A stretch of DNA of 64,000 nucleotides from OM182 bacterium MED-G28 (GCA_002457215.1 NTJZ01000004.1:206399-270398); one strand, 5' to 3'; shown: positions 9,989-20,866, numbered from the stretch's first letter. Translations and numbers: made by a program. The notes: generated by a model not told the origin, from the sequence alone.

Positions 9989-11860
9989 ATGAGTCCTCGC
10001 GAACTGATAATTTTTTTATTAGGCCTCGCCACCGCGGCAGCTATTTTGCGTGGGCTTTACATTGCTATTCAGGCCCGGCGTGGCCAAATCAAACTTGTTA
10101 TTGATAAGAATATTCCTCAGGACGTTGACCTAGATGCGCTTGAGCTGTCTGAGCTTCCGGGCGGAGGTGCTCGGGTAGTCGAAAGATCCTTGCGGGCAGT
10201 TAATTCTCAGAACAGTGCCATTGAGGCCGCCAACGCTAGGTCGGCATCTTTAGGGTTGGGTATTGAGAAGGAAGAATCCCCTGCAATCCCGGTGTTAATG
10301 GATACGGTTGAATTAACAGAGGAGGTTCAATTCGAAGAGCAGGGGCCTGGCACCGCAGGTATTAAAGAAAGCTTTGCAGCAATGGGGCAGGAGGGTTTTC
10401 AGGTAGAAGAAAATCTGGTGGACGTTTCTTATGAGAAGACGGATCTCGATAATTTCGCTACTCAAAGAGAAGTAAGTTATGAAGATCCTGATGACGTTCT
10501 GTTCGACTACTTTGACGAAGCAAGCTCGTCACCCTTGGAAACAGTGTCAAAAGATGTTGAGTCCGAAGACCTTGAAGAAGCTGAAGAAATAGAAGAAATA
10601 GATGTGCGGAGATCTTATGGGAAAGACGGCATGGCTGCTGTAATCCCTGATTACCCCGACAATGAATGGGCTGACGATAATGATGAGGAAGAAGATGAAA
10701 TCCCCGATGGATTTCATGAGGAAGAGTTTGGCGGTTCATCTGATTCTGAAGATTTAGAAGGTTGGGCCGCGGGACCGGAATTCGGAGAGGATGTGGGTGT
10801 TTCAGACGAAACATCTTCTGAAGAAGACTTTGAAGACGATGATGCGATTATCGCAGCTTTCAAAAATAGACAAACCTCTAAAGGGGATGATTCTGAATCA
10901 GGTTTTGATGATGATGAACTGGCCCACTTTGATATAGAAGACTCTGAGGATGAAGATGATAATCGGTTAGAGCCTACGATTGCCGTAAGCTTTGAAGATA
11001 GTCTAGATGAATTTTCCATGTCTGCGGGAGACCGGATTGGCTACCAGGCTGCGGAGTCAGAGGGAGATAATCAATCAGAATTGTTCGATACCGATACCGA
11101 TACAGCAGACAATGAAGACATTGAATTAAACAAAGGGGGCAAAGTAAAATCCGGAATCAAGTCTTTAATCTCAGTCTTCGGCCGCCCGAAACAAAAAGAA
11201 ATTGATCATGATGCAAGCCCGGTCGAAGAAACTCTAAATCAATCAGTGCATATAGCTCCCCAAGATGACTCTGACTTAAGTGCCTCCGATTTCAGTGAGC
11301 CTGATCTGTACGAGGAGGACAACGTCAGCAATTTTGAAGACGCAGTTGCCTCATCTAATTCCACAAGCGTCGAAGAACCTATTCGAGCAGATAGTTCTGT
11401 CGAGCAAGAATCAATTCAGCAATCAGAAGTTCTCATTGTTAACGTTATGTCCCGAGATAGAAGAGTTTTTGAAGGGCATGATCTTCTTCAAGCACTCGTT
11501 ACGTCGGGTCTGAAATTTGGTGAGATGAATATATTTCATCATCGCCTTCACAATGGAAATACCGGGCCAGTTATTTTTAGCGTAGCGAATATTCTTAATC
11601 CGGGCGCCTTTGATCTAAATCAGATGGATAATTTTTCTACTATAGGTATCAGCTTTTTTCTAGCGCTTCCAACTCAGATCAACAACTTAGAAGCTTTTGA
11701 GCAGATGTTAGAAATTGCGCAACAAATTCGTGGCGCTCTTGACGGCGAATTAAAAGATGATCACCGTAATGTCATGACAGCGCAGACGATTGAACATTAC
11801 TATCAACGGATTAGAGATTTTGAGTTGCATCAACTCAAGGCTACCGGAAGTCGTGGTTAG
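9989..11860 (+). CDS. zipA: Cell division protein ZipA with a very long acidic linker
   Basis: ZipA is an inner-membrane protein that tethers FtsZ and recruits septal components. The 623-residue product has an N-terminal membrane segment (IIFLLGLATAAAILRGLYIAI, about residues 6-26), a basic patch, a linker of about 400 residues dominated by Asp and Glu (about 70-480), and the C-terminal FtsZ-binding domain (about 485-610: VLIVNVMSRDRR, then NIFHHRL, then GISFFLALPTQINN). E. coli ZipA is 328 residues with a Pro/Gln-rich linker, so this one is nearly twice as long and very acidic. The gene sits between smc and ligA, as in Pseudomonas. Confidence 0.93.
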   Translation: MSPRELIIFLLGLATAAAILRGLYIAIQARRGQIKLVIDKNIPQDVDLDALELSELPGGGARVVERSLRAVNSQNSAIEAANARSASLGLGIEKEESPAIPVLMDTVELTEEVQFEEQGPGTAGIKESFAAMGQEGFQVEENLVDVSYEKTDLDNFATQREVSYEDPDDVLFDYFDEASSSPLETVSKDVESEDLEEAEEIEEIDVRRSYGKDGMAAVIPDYPDNEWADDNDEEEDEIPDGFHEEEFGGSSDSEDLEGWAAGPEFGEDVGVSDETSSEEDFEDDDAIIAAFKNRQTSKGDDSESGFDDDELAHFDIEDSEDEDDNRLEPTIAVSFEDSLDEFSMSAGDRIGYQAAESEGDNQSELFDTDTDTADNEDIELNKGGKVKSGIKSLISVFGRPKQKEIDHDASPVEETLNQSVHIAPQDDSDLSASDFSEPDLYEEDNVSNFEDAVASSNSTSVEEPIRADSSVEQESIQQSEVLIVNVMSRDRRVFEGHDLLQALVTSGLKFGEMNIFHHRLHNGNTGPVIFSVANILNPGAFDLNQMDNFSTIGISFFLALPTQINNLEAFEQMLEIAQQIRGALDGELKDDHRNVMTAQTIEHYYQRIRDFELHQLKATGSRG

Positions 11861-11883
11861 CAGCTCTCATAAATAGTTGATAA

Positions 11884-13908
<2,025 letters not shown>

Positions 13909-13970
13909 AAGTTATTAGCTTTTGGGTATTTTGTTGATTGGGGTCGTTATAAAAACGTGGAAAACTAACA

Positions 13971-14666
13971 ATGCTAGGACAAGGAAATTATGATTGGTTT
14001 GACAGCAGCAGGTTTAATACGAGCCTTCAGTCGTCTTTAGCTAGTGTCAACGTTCGGGTTGTGCGTATTCTATTGTTGATCCTTTCAGCTCTGGTTCTTT
14101 CGTCTTGTATTAGCTCTCAGCCTCAAAATATCACAAACGTCTGTGAGATATTTGCAGAGCGTCGGAATTGGTATCAGGCAGCTCATGATTCAGAAGAGCG
14201 TTGGAGAATTCCAATCGCAGTGAATATGGCTTTCATTTATCAAGAATCTAGCTTTCGTGCTCGGGCTAAACCGGAGCGTACCCGTTTTCTGTGGGTATTG
14301 CCGGGCCCAAGGCGGTCTTCGGCTTTTGGTTATGCGCAAGCATTAGACAGCACCTGGAACGATTATGAGTCTACATCAGGTAATAGTAGAGCGTCCCGTT
14401 CAAATTTTGCTGATGCGATAGATTTTGTTGCTTGGTACAACGCTAATTCAAGTCTGACAAGTAATATTGCGTCTAGTGACGCCCGCAATCTCTACTTCGC
14501 TTACCATGAAGGCAACGGTGGTTATCAACGTAGAACATATCTCGATAAGCCATGGTTGATTGATGTGGCGAATAGAGTGCAAGAAAATTCAGAGATATTC
14601 AGTCGCCAGCTCAGTTCTTGCCGACGCGATCTTGAGAAAAATTGGTTTCAACGCCTCCTTTCCTAG
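13971..14666 (+). CDS. Putative lipoprotein with transglycosylase-like (SLT) fold
   Basis: The 231-residue product has a lipoprotein signal ending LSALVLSSC and a lysozyme-like region with a likely catalytic Glu in AFIYQESSF, followed by SAFGYAQALDSTW and AYHEGNGGY, which correspond to the conserved SLT blocks. It probably cleaves or binds murein in the periplasm. From ATG 13971 the signal peptide has an unusually long N-region of about 30 residues. GTG at 14061 would give a compact signal with Cys at residue 16 and may be the true start. The location after zipA-ligA fits a cell-envelope role. Activity is inferred only. Confidence 0.75.
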   Translation: MLGQGNYDWFDSSRFNTSLQSSLASVNVRVVRILLLILSALVLSSCISSQPQNITNVCEIFAERRNWYQAAHDSEERWRIPIAVNMAFIYQESSFRARAKPERTRFLWVLPGPRRSSAFGYAQALDSTWNDYESTSGNSRASRSNFADAIDFVAWYNANSSLTSNIASSDARNLYFAYHEGNGGYQRRTYLDKPWLIDVANRVQENSEIFSRQLSSCRRDLEKNWFQRLLS

Positions 14667-14733
14667 TAAACTTAATCTTAGCTAAATAATTGGTTTTATA
14701 GTCCTTTCATAAATAGGTGGTTTTAAGAAGCAT

Positions 14734-15543
14734 ATGAGTTGGTGGGGACGAGTAGTTGGTGGAACCTTTGGGTTCATGATGGGTGGACCTTTAGGTGCAT
14801 TGATGGGTGCTGCTTTAGGAAACTACTTTGATAGCGGCCTTAGTAACCTCAGTATTGATGAATCTCTTGGCCTTGGCTCAAGGGAGAGAGTTCAGTCTGT
14901 TTTCTTTACAACAACCTTCGCCTTAATGGGCTATATCGCTAAGGTTGATGGTCGCGTAACTAAGGATGAGATTGCCATGGCCGAAAGGGTCATGCAGCAA
15001 ATGAATCTAAATCAACAGCAGCGCACTGTTGCAATGAATCTTTTTAACGAAGGCAAAAAGGAAGGCTTCCCTGTGCATGAAGTCTTGGCGCAGTTTAAGC
15101 GTGAAAGCTTTAGGCGTAGAAACTTAGTTCAAATATTTTTAGAAATTATTGTTACCACTGCCTTCGCTGACGGGCTATTACATTCCCGAGAGCAAAAAGT
15201 CTTACAAGACGTCGCGCACGATCTTGGTTATTCCCGAAATCAATTTAATGATCTGCTCGCTCGATTATCGGGTCAAGCTCAATTTGGTGACCCAGTATCT
15301 AGTTATGACAAATTAACGGCTGCTTATGAATTGCTTGGTATTTCAGAAAGTGCAACTAGTGGTGAGGTTAAAAAAGCGTATCGCAGACAGATGAACCAGC
15401 ACCATCCGGACAAGTTAGTCGCCAAGGGCCTTCCGGAAGAGATGATCGATATAGCAACAACAAAGACGCAGGACATTAAAGCAGCCTACGAGCTAATTAA
15501 AGCCAATCAATCATCAGGAAGAGCAACATCATATCGGGGCTAA
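14734..15543 (+). CDS. djlA: Membrane-anchored J-domain co-chaperone DjlA
   Basis: DjlA is an inner-membrane DnaJ-type partner of DnaK. The 269-residue protein has an N-terminal membrane segment rich in Gly (GGTFGFMMGGPLGALMGAALG, about 9-29), a TerB-like helical domain (about 55-190) and a C-terminal J domain with HPD at about residues 224-226. The length equals E. coli DjlA (271). The last codons lie in a 22-bp direct repeat at 15492-15560 that appears to have replaced the original C-terminus. The gene converges with korB. Confidence 0.92.
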   Translation: MSWWGRVVGGTFGFMMGGPLGALMGAALGNYFDSGLSNLSIDESLGLGSRERVQSVFFTTTFALMGYIAKVDGRVTKDEIAMAERVMQQMNLNQQQRTVAMNLFNEGKKEGFPVHEVLAQFKRESFRRRNLVQIFLEIIVTTAFADGLLHSREQKVLQDVAHDLGYSRNQFNDLLARLSGQAQFGDPVSSYDKLTAAYELLGISESATSGEVKKAYRRQMNQHHPDKLVAKGLPEEMIDIATTKTQDIKAAYELIKANQSSGRATSYRG

Positions 15544-15560
15544 TTAAAGCCAATCAATCA
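15492..15560 (+). repeat. 22-bp perfect direct repeat at the 3' end of djlA
   Basis: The 22 bases at 15492-15513 (GCTAATTAAAG through CAATCAATCA) recur exactly at 15539-15560, offset by 47 nt. The second copy carries the djlA stop. Because 47 is not a multiple of three, the copies are read in different frames. Removing one repeat unit would give a DjlA tail ending NQSNVSEPWA with TAG at 15582-15584, touching the korB stop. Confidence 0.9.
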
Positions 15561-15580
15561 AACGTAAGCGAACCCTGGGC

Positions 15581-16636
15581 TTAGCTAAAGGTTTCATTGA
15601 TATCATCTAAGACTTCACTTCCGGGGCAAAGGTCATGGTTTGTCAGTCTATTAAAAGGTTTGTCTACAGTGTCCTGTAGTTCGTGCAAGTCTGAGGTTGA
15701 TTGATTTATATACAATAGACCAGTTGCAATCTTACCTTCTTTTTTATGCTGATTGATGTGATGTTGGGCATTTTCTTTGTCATAGGGATCGTAGTTGTTG
15801 CCGGTCTTATGCAGATGAATCACTGACCCATCGTGTAGCGTTATTTCTTTTTCTTTACCCGCCTCATATTTAGTAGTGATTTCCTTCCGCATAGGCACGA
15901 AATCTACTTGACTCAAAGCTATGTAATTTTCCCAAGTGTTTTTATAACCATGGGTAGACGAGTCGGTATTATTGAAAGTTACACATGGCGAGATTATGTC
16001 AATAAAAGCAAATCCTTTATGCGTCAAGCCAGCTTGTAGTAAAGGAATAAGCTGTTGTTTGTCGCCAGAAAAAGATCGAGCTACAAAGCTTGCGCCTAAT
16101 TCAATGGCCAAGTTTGCCATATCAATATTGTCGTAAAGACTTTCTTCACCTGTCTTGGTTTTTGAGCCTAGATCCGCGGTAGCGGATAATTGACCTTTAG
16201 TTAGCCCATAAGTACCGTTATTAGCAACTATGTATAGCATGTTTATGCGGCGCCTGACGATATGACAAAATTGTCCAAGCCCTATGGAGGCGCTGTCGCC
16301 ATCGCCGGATATTCCAACATAATGGAGATCCTTGTTTGCAATATTGGCTCCGGTGGCAACTGAAGGCATACGTCCGTGCACTGAGTTAAAGCCATGGGCT
16401 TTGCTAAGAAAGTAAGAAGGTATTTTTGAAGAGCAACCAATACCTGAAATCTTAGCAACTTTGTGGGGTTCTAAGCTCATTTCAGCTGCCGCTTGTATAA
16501 TCGCAGCGCTAATTGAGTCGTGACCACAGCCCCCGCAAAGAGTAGTCAGCGTTCCCTCATAGTCGCGCCTGGACAAACCAACATCATTTGTTTCTAGACC
16601 CGGATATTGGAATTTTGGCTTAGTGATATAACTCAT
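15581..16636 (-). CDS. korB: 2-oxoacid:ferredoxin oxidoreductase beta subunit (KorB-type)
   Basis: This subunit carries the thiamine diphosphate site of a CoA-dependent 2-oxoacid:ferredoxin oxidoreductase, probably for 2-oxoglutarate. The 351-residue protein has the CGGCGH motif (about 35-40), a Cys in GIGCSS, and the ThDP/Mg motif GDGDSASIG ending in NNGTYGLTKGQ (about 111-149). A basic C-terminal extension follows residue 230. The gene lies 23 nt after korA on the same strand and converges with djlA. Substrate is inferred from resemblance to Kor enzymes; pyruvate or a branched-chain acid cannot be excluded. Confidence 0.9.
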   Translation of the reverse strand: MSYITKPKFQYPGLETNDVGLSRRDYEGTLTTLCGGCGHDSISAAIIQAAAEMSLEPHKVAKISGIGCSSKIPSYFLSKAHGFNSVHGRMPSVATGANIANKDLHYVGISGDGDSASIGLGQFCHIVRRRINMLYIVANNGTYGLTKGQLSATADLGSKTKTGEESLYDNIDMANLAIELGASFVARSFSGDKQQLIPLLQAGLTHKGFAFIDIISPCVTFNNTDSSTHGYKNTWENYIALSQVDFVPMRKEITTKYEAGKEKEITLHDGSVIHLHKTGNNYDPYDKENAQHHINQHKKEGKIATGLLYINQSTSDLHELQDTVDKPFNRLTNHDLCPGSEVLDDINETFS

Positions 16637-16659
16637 TTTATATTGCGTCCGAATAGGCT

Positions 16660-18480
16660 TTAAGCTGGAACATCTTTAGCATTCTCAAGTGCGGTCATTG
16701 AATCTAGAATATCCCGCTCTATGTGCTGCGCTGTGATGAGGAGACCGTTGTAACTCAGAATAGAGTGCATTTGTTCTTCATTAGCGTTGCATTCTATTTT
16801 GAGCAGGCTTTTAAGTTGTGCGTCACGGTTTTGCTCGATGATATAAACCAACTCGTGGTCGTTAACGAATTCTTTTACACTTTGGTGAAAAGGAAACGCT
16901 TTTATTCGAAGAGTATCTAGCGCTATACCTTTTTTCGCTAAGCTATCTAATACTTCTTGAATAGCGCCTGTGGTAGTGCCGAGATAAATCATGCCTAGCG
17001 GCTGTTTTGCTTGATTTGATATTTCAGGTTTTGGCAAATAGTTGGCGGCTGTCTCAAATTTAAGCGCTATGCGGTCCATAACTTCTGCGTAGACATCTCC
17101 ATCTTCTGTATAGGCGGCATTAGCATCATGTGAGCTACCACGAGTAAAATAGCTCCCTTTATGAGGGTGAGTACCTGGATAAGTGCGATAGGGTATGCCG
17201 TCCCCATCAATATCTTGGTATCTGCCGAACTTCTCAATTTCCTCAAGTTGTTCTGCTGAGAGTACTTTGCCCCTATCATAAACTCTAGAATCATCCCAGC
17301 TTAGCTGATCACAGATTTGCTCATTCATGCCTAGCTCGAGATCGCTCATTACGATTACAGGAGTTTGTAGACGGTCCGAGATATCAAAGGCATCGGCGGC
17401 GAATTCGAAACATTCCTTTGGGGTGGACGGGAATAATAAAATTTGTTTTGTATCACCGTGGGAGGCATAGGCACAGCTGAATAAGTCGCCTTGTTGTGTT
17501 CTTGTGGGCATCCCTGTGGAAGGTCCGACTCTTTGTATATTGAAAAGAACAACTGGCACTTCAGAGAAATAGGCGAGGCCAAGGAATTCTTGCATTAGTG
17601 ACACGCCAGGGCCTGATGATGCAGTAAAGGCACGTGCGCCATTCCAGCCTGCACCGATCGCAATTCCAATCGCTGCCAATTCATCTTCTGCTTGAATAAT
17701 TGAAAACTTCTTCTTGCCTGTACCGGGGTCAATGCGCAATCGATTGCAATACTTGCCAAAAGAATCAACGACTGACGTTGAAGGCGTAAGTGGATACCAG
17801 GAGGCAATTGTTGCCCCGCCATACACACACCCAAGGCCTACAGCAGTATTACCATCAATGAGAATTTTTCCAGCTGTTTTGTTGGACTTTTTCAACTGTA
17901 AGGGAAGAGGGTATTCAAAATTTTCGCTGACGTATTTCTGTCCTAATTCTAATGCATGTATGTTTGGCAGGATTAATTTTTCTTTACCACGGAATTGCTC
18001 GCTAACCATTTCGGTGAGTACTTTAAAGTCAATATTTAGAAAAGCCGCCAAAGCACCGACATAAACAATATTTTTAAATAACTGGCGCTGTGCAGGTTTT
18101 TCAAATTCACGCAAACAAATATCTTTCAAAGGAAGTGGCAGGTAGTTTACGTCATCACGTATTAAGTCATTGGCTAGTGCTTTGGAAGAGTCGAATAAGA
18201 CATAGCCGCCAGGAACAACAGACTGAATATCGGCTTTAATGGTTTGTTCGTTCATGGCAACCATCAGGTCGACACCTTCTCTGCGGCCGAGATAGTTGTC
18301 TTCAGAGATTCGTACTTCGTACCAAGTTGGCAATCCTTGAATATTAGAAGGAAAAATATTATGAGGGCTTACAGGAATGCCCATACGGAAAATTGCCTTT
18401 GCAAACATGTTATTTGCACTAGCAGAGCCAGAGCCATTAACATTTGCAAATTTGACCACAAAATCATTGACCTTGGGCAT
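16660..18480 (-). CDS. korA: 2-oxoacid:ferredoxin oxidoreductase, fused gamma-alpha subunit (KorA-type)
   Basis: The 606-residue protein fuses the gamma domain (about residues 1-180, beginning MPKVNDFVVKFANVNGSGS) to the alpha subunit (from about 200, with GNTAVGLGCVYGGA, SSGPGVSLMQEF and GPSTGMPTRTQQGD), as in two-subunit KorAB enzymes. It binds the 2-oxoacid and CoA and pairs with KorB. An in-frame GTG at 18516 inside the upstream gene would add 12 residues. I prefer ATG at 18480 because it gives the family N-terminus. No Fe-S domain is present here; the clusters are supplied by the upstream flavoprotein or by ferredoxin. Confidence 0.9.
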   Translation of the reverse strand: MPKVNDFVVKFANVNGSGSASANNMFAKAIFRMGIPVSPHNIFPSNIQGLPTWYEVRISEDNYLGRREGVDLMVAMNEQTIKADIQSVVPGGYVLFDSSKALANDLIRDDVNYLPLPLKDICLREFEKPAQRQLFKNIVYVGALAAFLNIDFKVLTEMVSEQFRGKEKLILPNIHALELGQKYVSENFEYPLPLQLKKSNKTAGKILIDGNTAVGLGCVYGGATIASWYPLTPSTSVVDSFGKYCNRLRIDPGTGKKKFSIIQAEDELAAIGIAIGAGWNGARAFTASSGPGVSLMQEFLGLAYFSEVPVVLFNIQRVGPSTGMPTRTQQGDLFSCAYASHGDTKQILLFPSTPKECFEFAADAFDISDRLQTPVIVMSDLELGMNEQICDQLSWDDSRVYDRGKVLSAEQLEEIEKFGRYQDIDGDGIPYRTYPGTHPHKGSYFTRGSSHDANAAYTEDGDVYAEVMDRIALKFETAANYLPKPEISNQAKQPLGMIYLGTTTGAIQEVLDSLAKKGIALDTLRIKAFPFHQSVKEFVNDHELVYIIEQNRDAQLKSLLKIECNANEEQMHSILSYNGLLITAQHIERDILDSMTALENAKDVPA

Positions 18481-18503
18481 AGCCTTTATTTTAGTAGAAT
18501 AAA

Positions 18504-20288
18504 CTAACTCTGGCACGCGTCGGCCGCCTTTGCAGTATTAAAAAGATATTTTTTCATGTCCCAGGCGCTAGTCGGACAACGTTCAGCGCAGAGGCCACAG
18601 TGCAGACACAGATCCTCACCTTTGGCCATTATACGCCCGGTTTTGAGTACATCTGAGACATAAATATCCTGCTCAAGGTTTTGAGCTGGAGCTAGGAGAT
18701 TTTCGCGTAACTCAGGCTCTTCCGCGTTTTCAGTAAAAGTAATGCAGTCCGTTGGGCAAATATCGACACATGCGTCGCACTCAATACAAAGTTGGTCGGT
18801 GAACACAGTTTGAACGTCGCAGTTAAAGCATCGCATAGTTTCATTGAATGCAAGCTCTTCGTCAAAGCCAAGTTCAACTTCCATGTTAAGGTCATTAAGT
18901 GTTTGTTCTTTTTCTGCATGTGGCACGGCATAGCGAATATCATTGCTAATGTCGTTGTCATAAGACCACTGATGGATCCCCATTTTCTGACTATCGAGTG
19001 TTGTTAATGGGTTGGGCCGCACGGCTAAATCTTCATTATTGCAGAGCAAGTGAATAGACAAAGCTGCATCGTGGCCGTGAGCGACGGCGGTAATTATGTT
19101 ATCTGGCCCGAGCGCGGCATCTCCGCCAAAAAATATTTTTTCATTAGTAGACTGAAAAGTGGTTTTGTCGAGAATAGGAAGTTCCCATTTGTCAAATTCA
19201 ATACCAAGATCACGTTCAATCCATGGAAAGCTATTGTCTTGACCTATCGCACAGAGGACGTCCTCGCAGGGTATGATTACCGGATCTTCTCCTGTAGGTA
19301 TTAGTAATCGCCTTCCATTCTCATCATATTCTTTTTTAACTTTTTCGAATTCCATACCTGCTAGTTTGCCATTTTCGATAACGTATCTTTTGGGCACATG
19401 AAAGTTTACAACAGGTATGTCCTCATTCATCGCATCTTCGATTTCCCATGGAGATGCTTTCATTTCATCAAAGCCGCTTCTAACCACAACAGTTACATCT
19501 TTGCCACCTAACCTTTTAGAAGTACGACAACAATCCATAGCGGTATTTCCACCGCCCAAGACGATGACATTTTTGCCGATTTTATCAATATGCTCAAAAG
19601 CAACACTTGCTAGCCATTCGATACCTGTGTGGATATTTGCTTTGGCCGTATCGTAGCCGGGTAAGTCTAGGTGTTTTCCTAGCGGGGCGCCTGTACCAAC
19701 AAAGATAGCGTCATAGTCTTCCTTCAATATCGCTTTCATGCTGGTGATTTCTTCGCCAAATCGACAATTGACGCCCATATCAAGTATGTAATGTAATTCT
19801 TCCTCTAAAACTTCTGAGGGCAATCGAAATCGAGGAATTTGAGTGCGCATAGCTCCACCGCTTAGCGCGTCCTTTTCAAACAGAGTGATTTCATAGCCTA
19901 GTGGTAAAAGATCTCTAGCTACAGCTAGCGACGCTGGTCCTGCTCCAATCAGAGCGATGTGTTTTCCATTTTTTTTCTTCGGAACGCTTGGTATACGATC
20001 TTTAATATCAGATTTATAGTCTGCCGCTACTCGCTTAAGTCGACAAATCGCTACCGGTTCTTCTTCGACTCTGCCTCGGCGGCAGGCAGGCTCGCAAGGC
20101 CGGTCGCAGGTTCTGCCTAAGATTCCCGGAAAAACATTAGAATGCCAATTAATCATATAAGCATCAGAGTAGCGTTTTTCAGCAATCAGTCGGATGTATT
20201 CCGGGACGGGGGTATGGGCGGGACAGGCCCATTGGCAGTCTACTACTTTATGAAAGTAATTGGGGTCGGCAATGTCGGTTGGCTTCAT
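18504..20288 (-). CDS. GltD-like NAD(P)H flavoprotein with extra [4Fe-4S] clusters, KorC-like
   Basis: The 594-residue protein has a GltD-type Fe-S/FAD/NAD(P) architecture. An N-terminal Cys cluster (CQWACPAHTP, then CDRPCEPACRRG) precedes an FAD site (GAGPAS, about 114-119), an NAD(P) site (GGGNTAMDC, about 247) and a C-terminal ferredoxin-like pair of clusters (CIECDACVDICPTDC and CLHCGLCAERCP). It most likely passes electrons between ferredoxin-level carriers of KorAB and NAD(P). KorC of the 2-oxoglutarate:NADP oxidoreductase described in Azoarcus evansii is a comparable partner. It is the first gene of a three-gene minus-strand operon. Electron direction and nucleotide specificity are inferred. 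Confidence 0.85.
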   Translation of the reverse strand: MKPTDIADPNYFHKVVDCQWACPAHTPVPEYIRLIAEKRYSDAYMINWHSNVFPGILGRTCDRPCEPACRRGRVEEEPVAICRLKRVAADYKSDIKDRIPSVPKKKNGKHIALIGAGPASLAVARDLLPLGYEITLFEKDALSGGAMRTQIPRFRLPSEVLEEELHYILDMGVNCRFGEEITSMKAILKEDYDAIFVGTGAPLGKHLDLPGYDTAKANIHTGIEWLASVAFEHIDKIGKNVIVLGGGNTAMDCCRTSKRLGGKDVTVVVRSGFDEMKASPWEIEDAMNEDIPVVNFHVPKRYVIENGKLAGMEFEKVKKEYDENGRRLLIPTGEDPVIIPCEDVLCAIGQDNSFPWIERDLGIEFDKWELPILDKTTFQSTNEKIFFGGDAALGPDNIITAVAHGHDAALSIHLLCNNEDLAVRPNPLTTLDSQKMGIHQWSYDNDISNDIRYAVPHAEKEQTLNDLNMEVELGFDEELAFNETMRCFNCDVQTVFTDQLCIECDACVDICPTDCITFTENAEEPELRENLLAPAQNLEQDIYVSDVLKTGRIMAKGEDLCLHCGLCAERCPTSAWDMKKYLFNTAKAADACQS

Positions 20289-20324
20289 GATCTGTGCTTT
20301 TCTATATCGCTCAATTGAATGAAA

Positions 20325-20588
20325 TCAGCTCCAAGAGCAATTTCGGCGCGGCCCTAGTATATGTAAAAGAATCAGAATTGTAAGTACTTTATGAAAGGGT
20401 AGGATTTGGCTTAGATGCCAGCAATTAGTTGGAAAATTCCACGTTCGCAATATAGGGTATTGCTTTAATGCCACCATCAATCTCTGGTCCAGTTCTCTAT
20501 CAATAGTCTCATCATTTGCTACTAATTCTATTTCGGCACCTTTCACAAAGTAGTGAAGTTTAATCGATACGATTTCGGCCTTAATCAC
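20325..20588 (-). CDS. Small open frame of unknown function
   Basis: I do not recognise this 87-residue frame. It starts with GTG at 20588, preceded by an AGGAAAG element at good spacing, and the first 60 residues look protein-like (MIKAEIVSIKLHYFVKGAEI). The last 25 are hydrophobic and unremarkable. It lies just upstream of the korC-like gene on the same strand. It could be a genuine small gene, a truncated gene, or an accidental frame in the operon leader. Confidence 0.3.
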   Translation of the reverse strand: MIKAEIVSIKLHYFVKGAEIELVANDETIDRELDQRLMVALKQYPILRTWNFPTNCWHLSQILPFHKVLTILILLHILGPRRNCSWS

Positions 20589-20704
20589 TATTCTTTCCTA
20601 TTTGACGAGATAAAAAGAAGTGTCCTCTTTTAGTAGTAAAAAGGTATTAATAGTTTGAGAAATCGATTTGTGATCGTTGATTTATGGCGATTTTTTACTG
20701 GGGA

Positions 20705-20738
20705 TAAAAAAAGCCCAGCAACCTAAGATGCTGGGCTT
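20705..20738 (-). terminator. Intrinsic terminator of the M16 peptidase gene
   Basis: AAGCCCAGCA (20711-20720) pairs perfectly with TGCTGGGCTT (20729-20738) across an 8-nt loop. On the minus strand the hairpin is followed directly by a run of T residues (plus-strand A run 20706-20712). It lies about 160 nt beyond the peptidase stop. On the plus strand it is followed by AAAAT, so it reads better as a minus-strand terminator. Confidence 0.75.
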
Positions 20739-20762
20739 AAAATACTATCAAGGGAGAGACAA

Positions 20763-20825
20763 ATGAAACAAAACCCAAAATTTTGCATAACATCTATCTA
20801 CACTTACTCAGACTGTGTATTTTGA
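20763..20825 (+). CDS. 20-residue mini-ORF with strong ribosome site, possible gene remnant
   Basis: ATG at 20763 follows GGGAGAG by 6 nt and opens a 20-codon frame beginning MKQNPKF and ending in TGA at 20825. The start context is as strong as any in the window, but the product is too short for a known family. The layout (hairpin, A-rich spacer, GGGAGAGACAA, ATG AAA CAA AAC) resembles the 5' end of a larger exported-protein gene, so this could be a decayed gene start or a leader peptide. Confidence 0.3.
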   Translation: MKQNPKFCITSIYTYSDCVF

Positions 20826-20833
20826 TAAAAGTT

Positions 20834-20866
20834 CCAAAAATATGCCTTTGGTTTTTGATTTTTTTT
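20834..20866 (+). terminator. Weak terminator after the mini-ORF
   Basis: CCAAA (20834-20838) pairs with TTTGG (20847-20851) and is followed by TTTTTGATTTTTTTT. The stem is only 5 bp, so efficiency is doubtful. Confidence 0.35.

Noticed and set aside
10714..11019. Minus-strand Ser-rich frame inside zipA
   Set aside because: It is the complement of the GAA/GAT/TCT-rich acidic linker, which automatically yields Ser and stays open.
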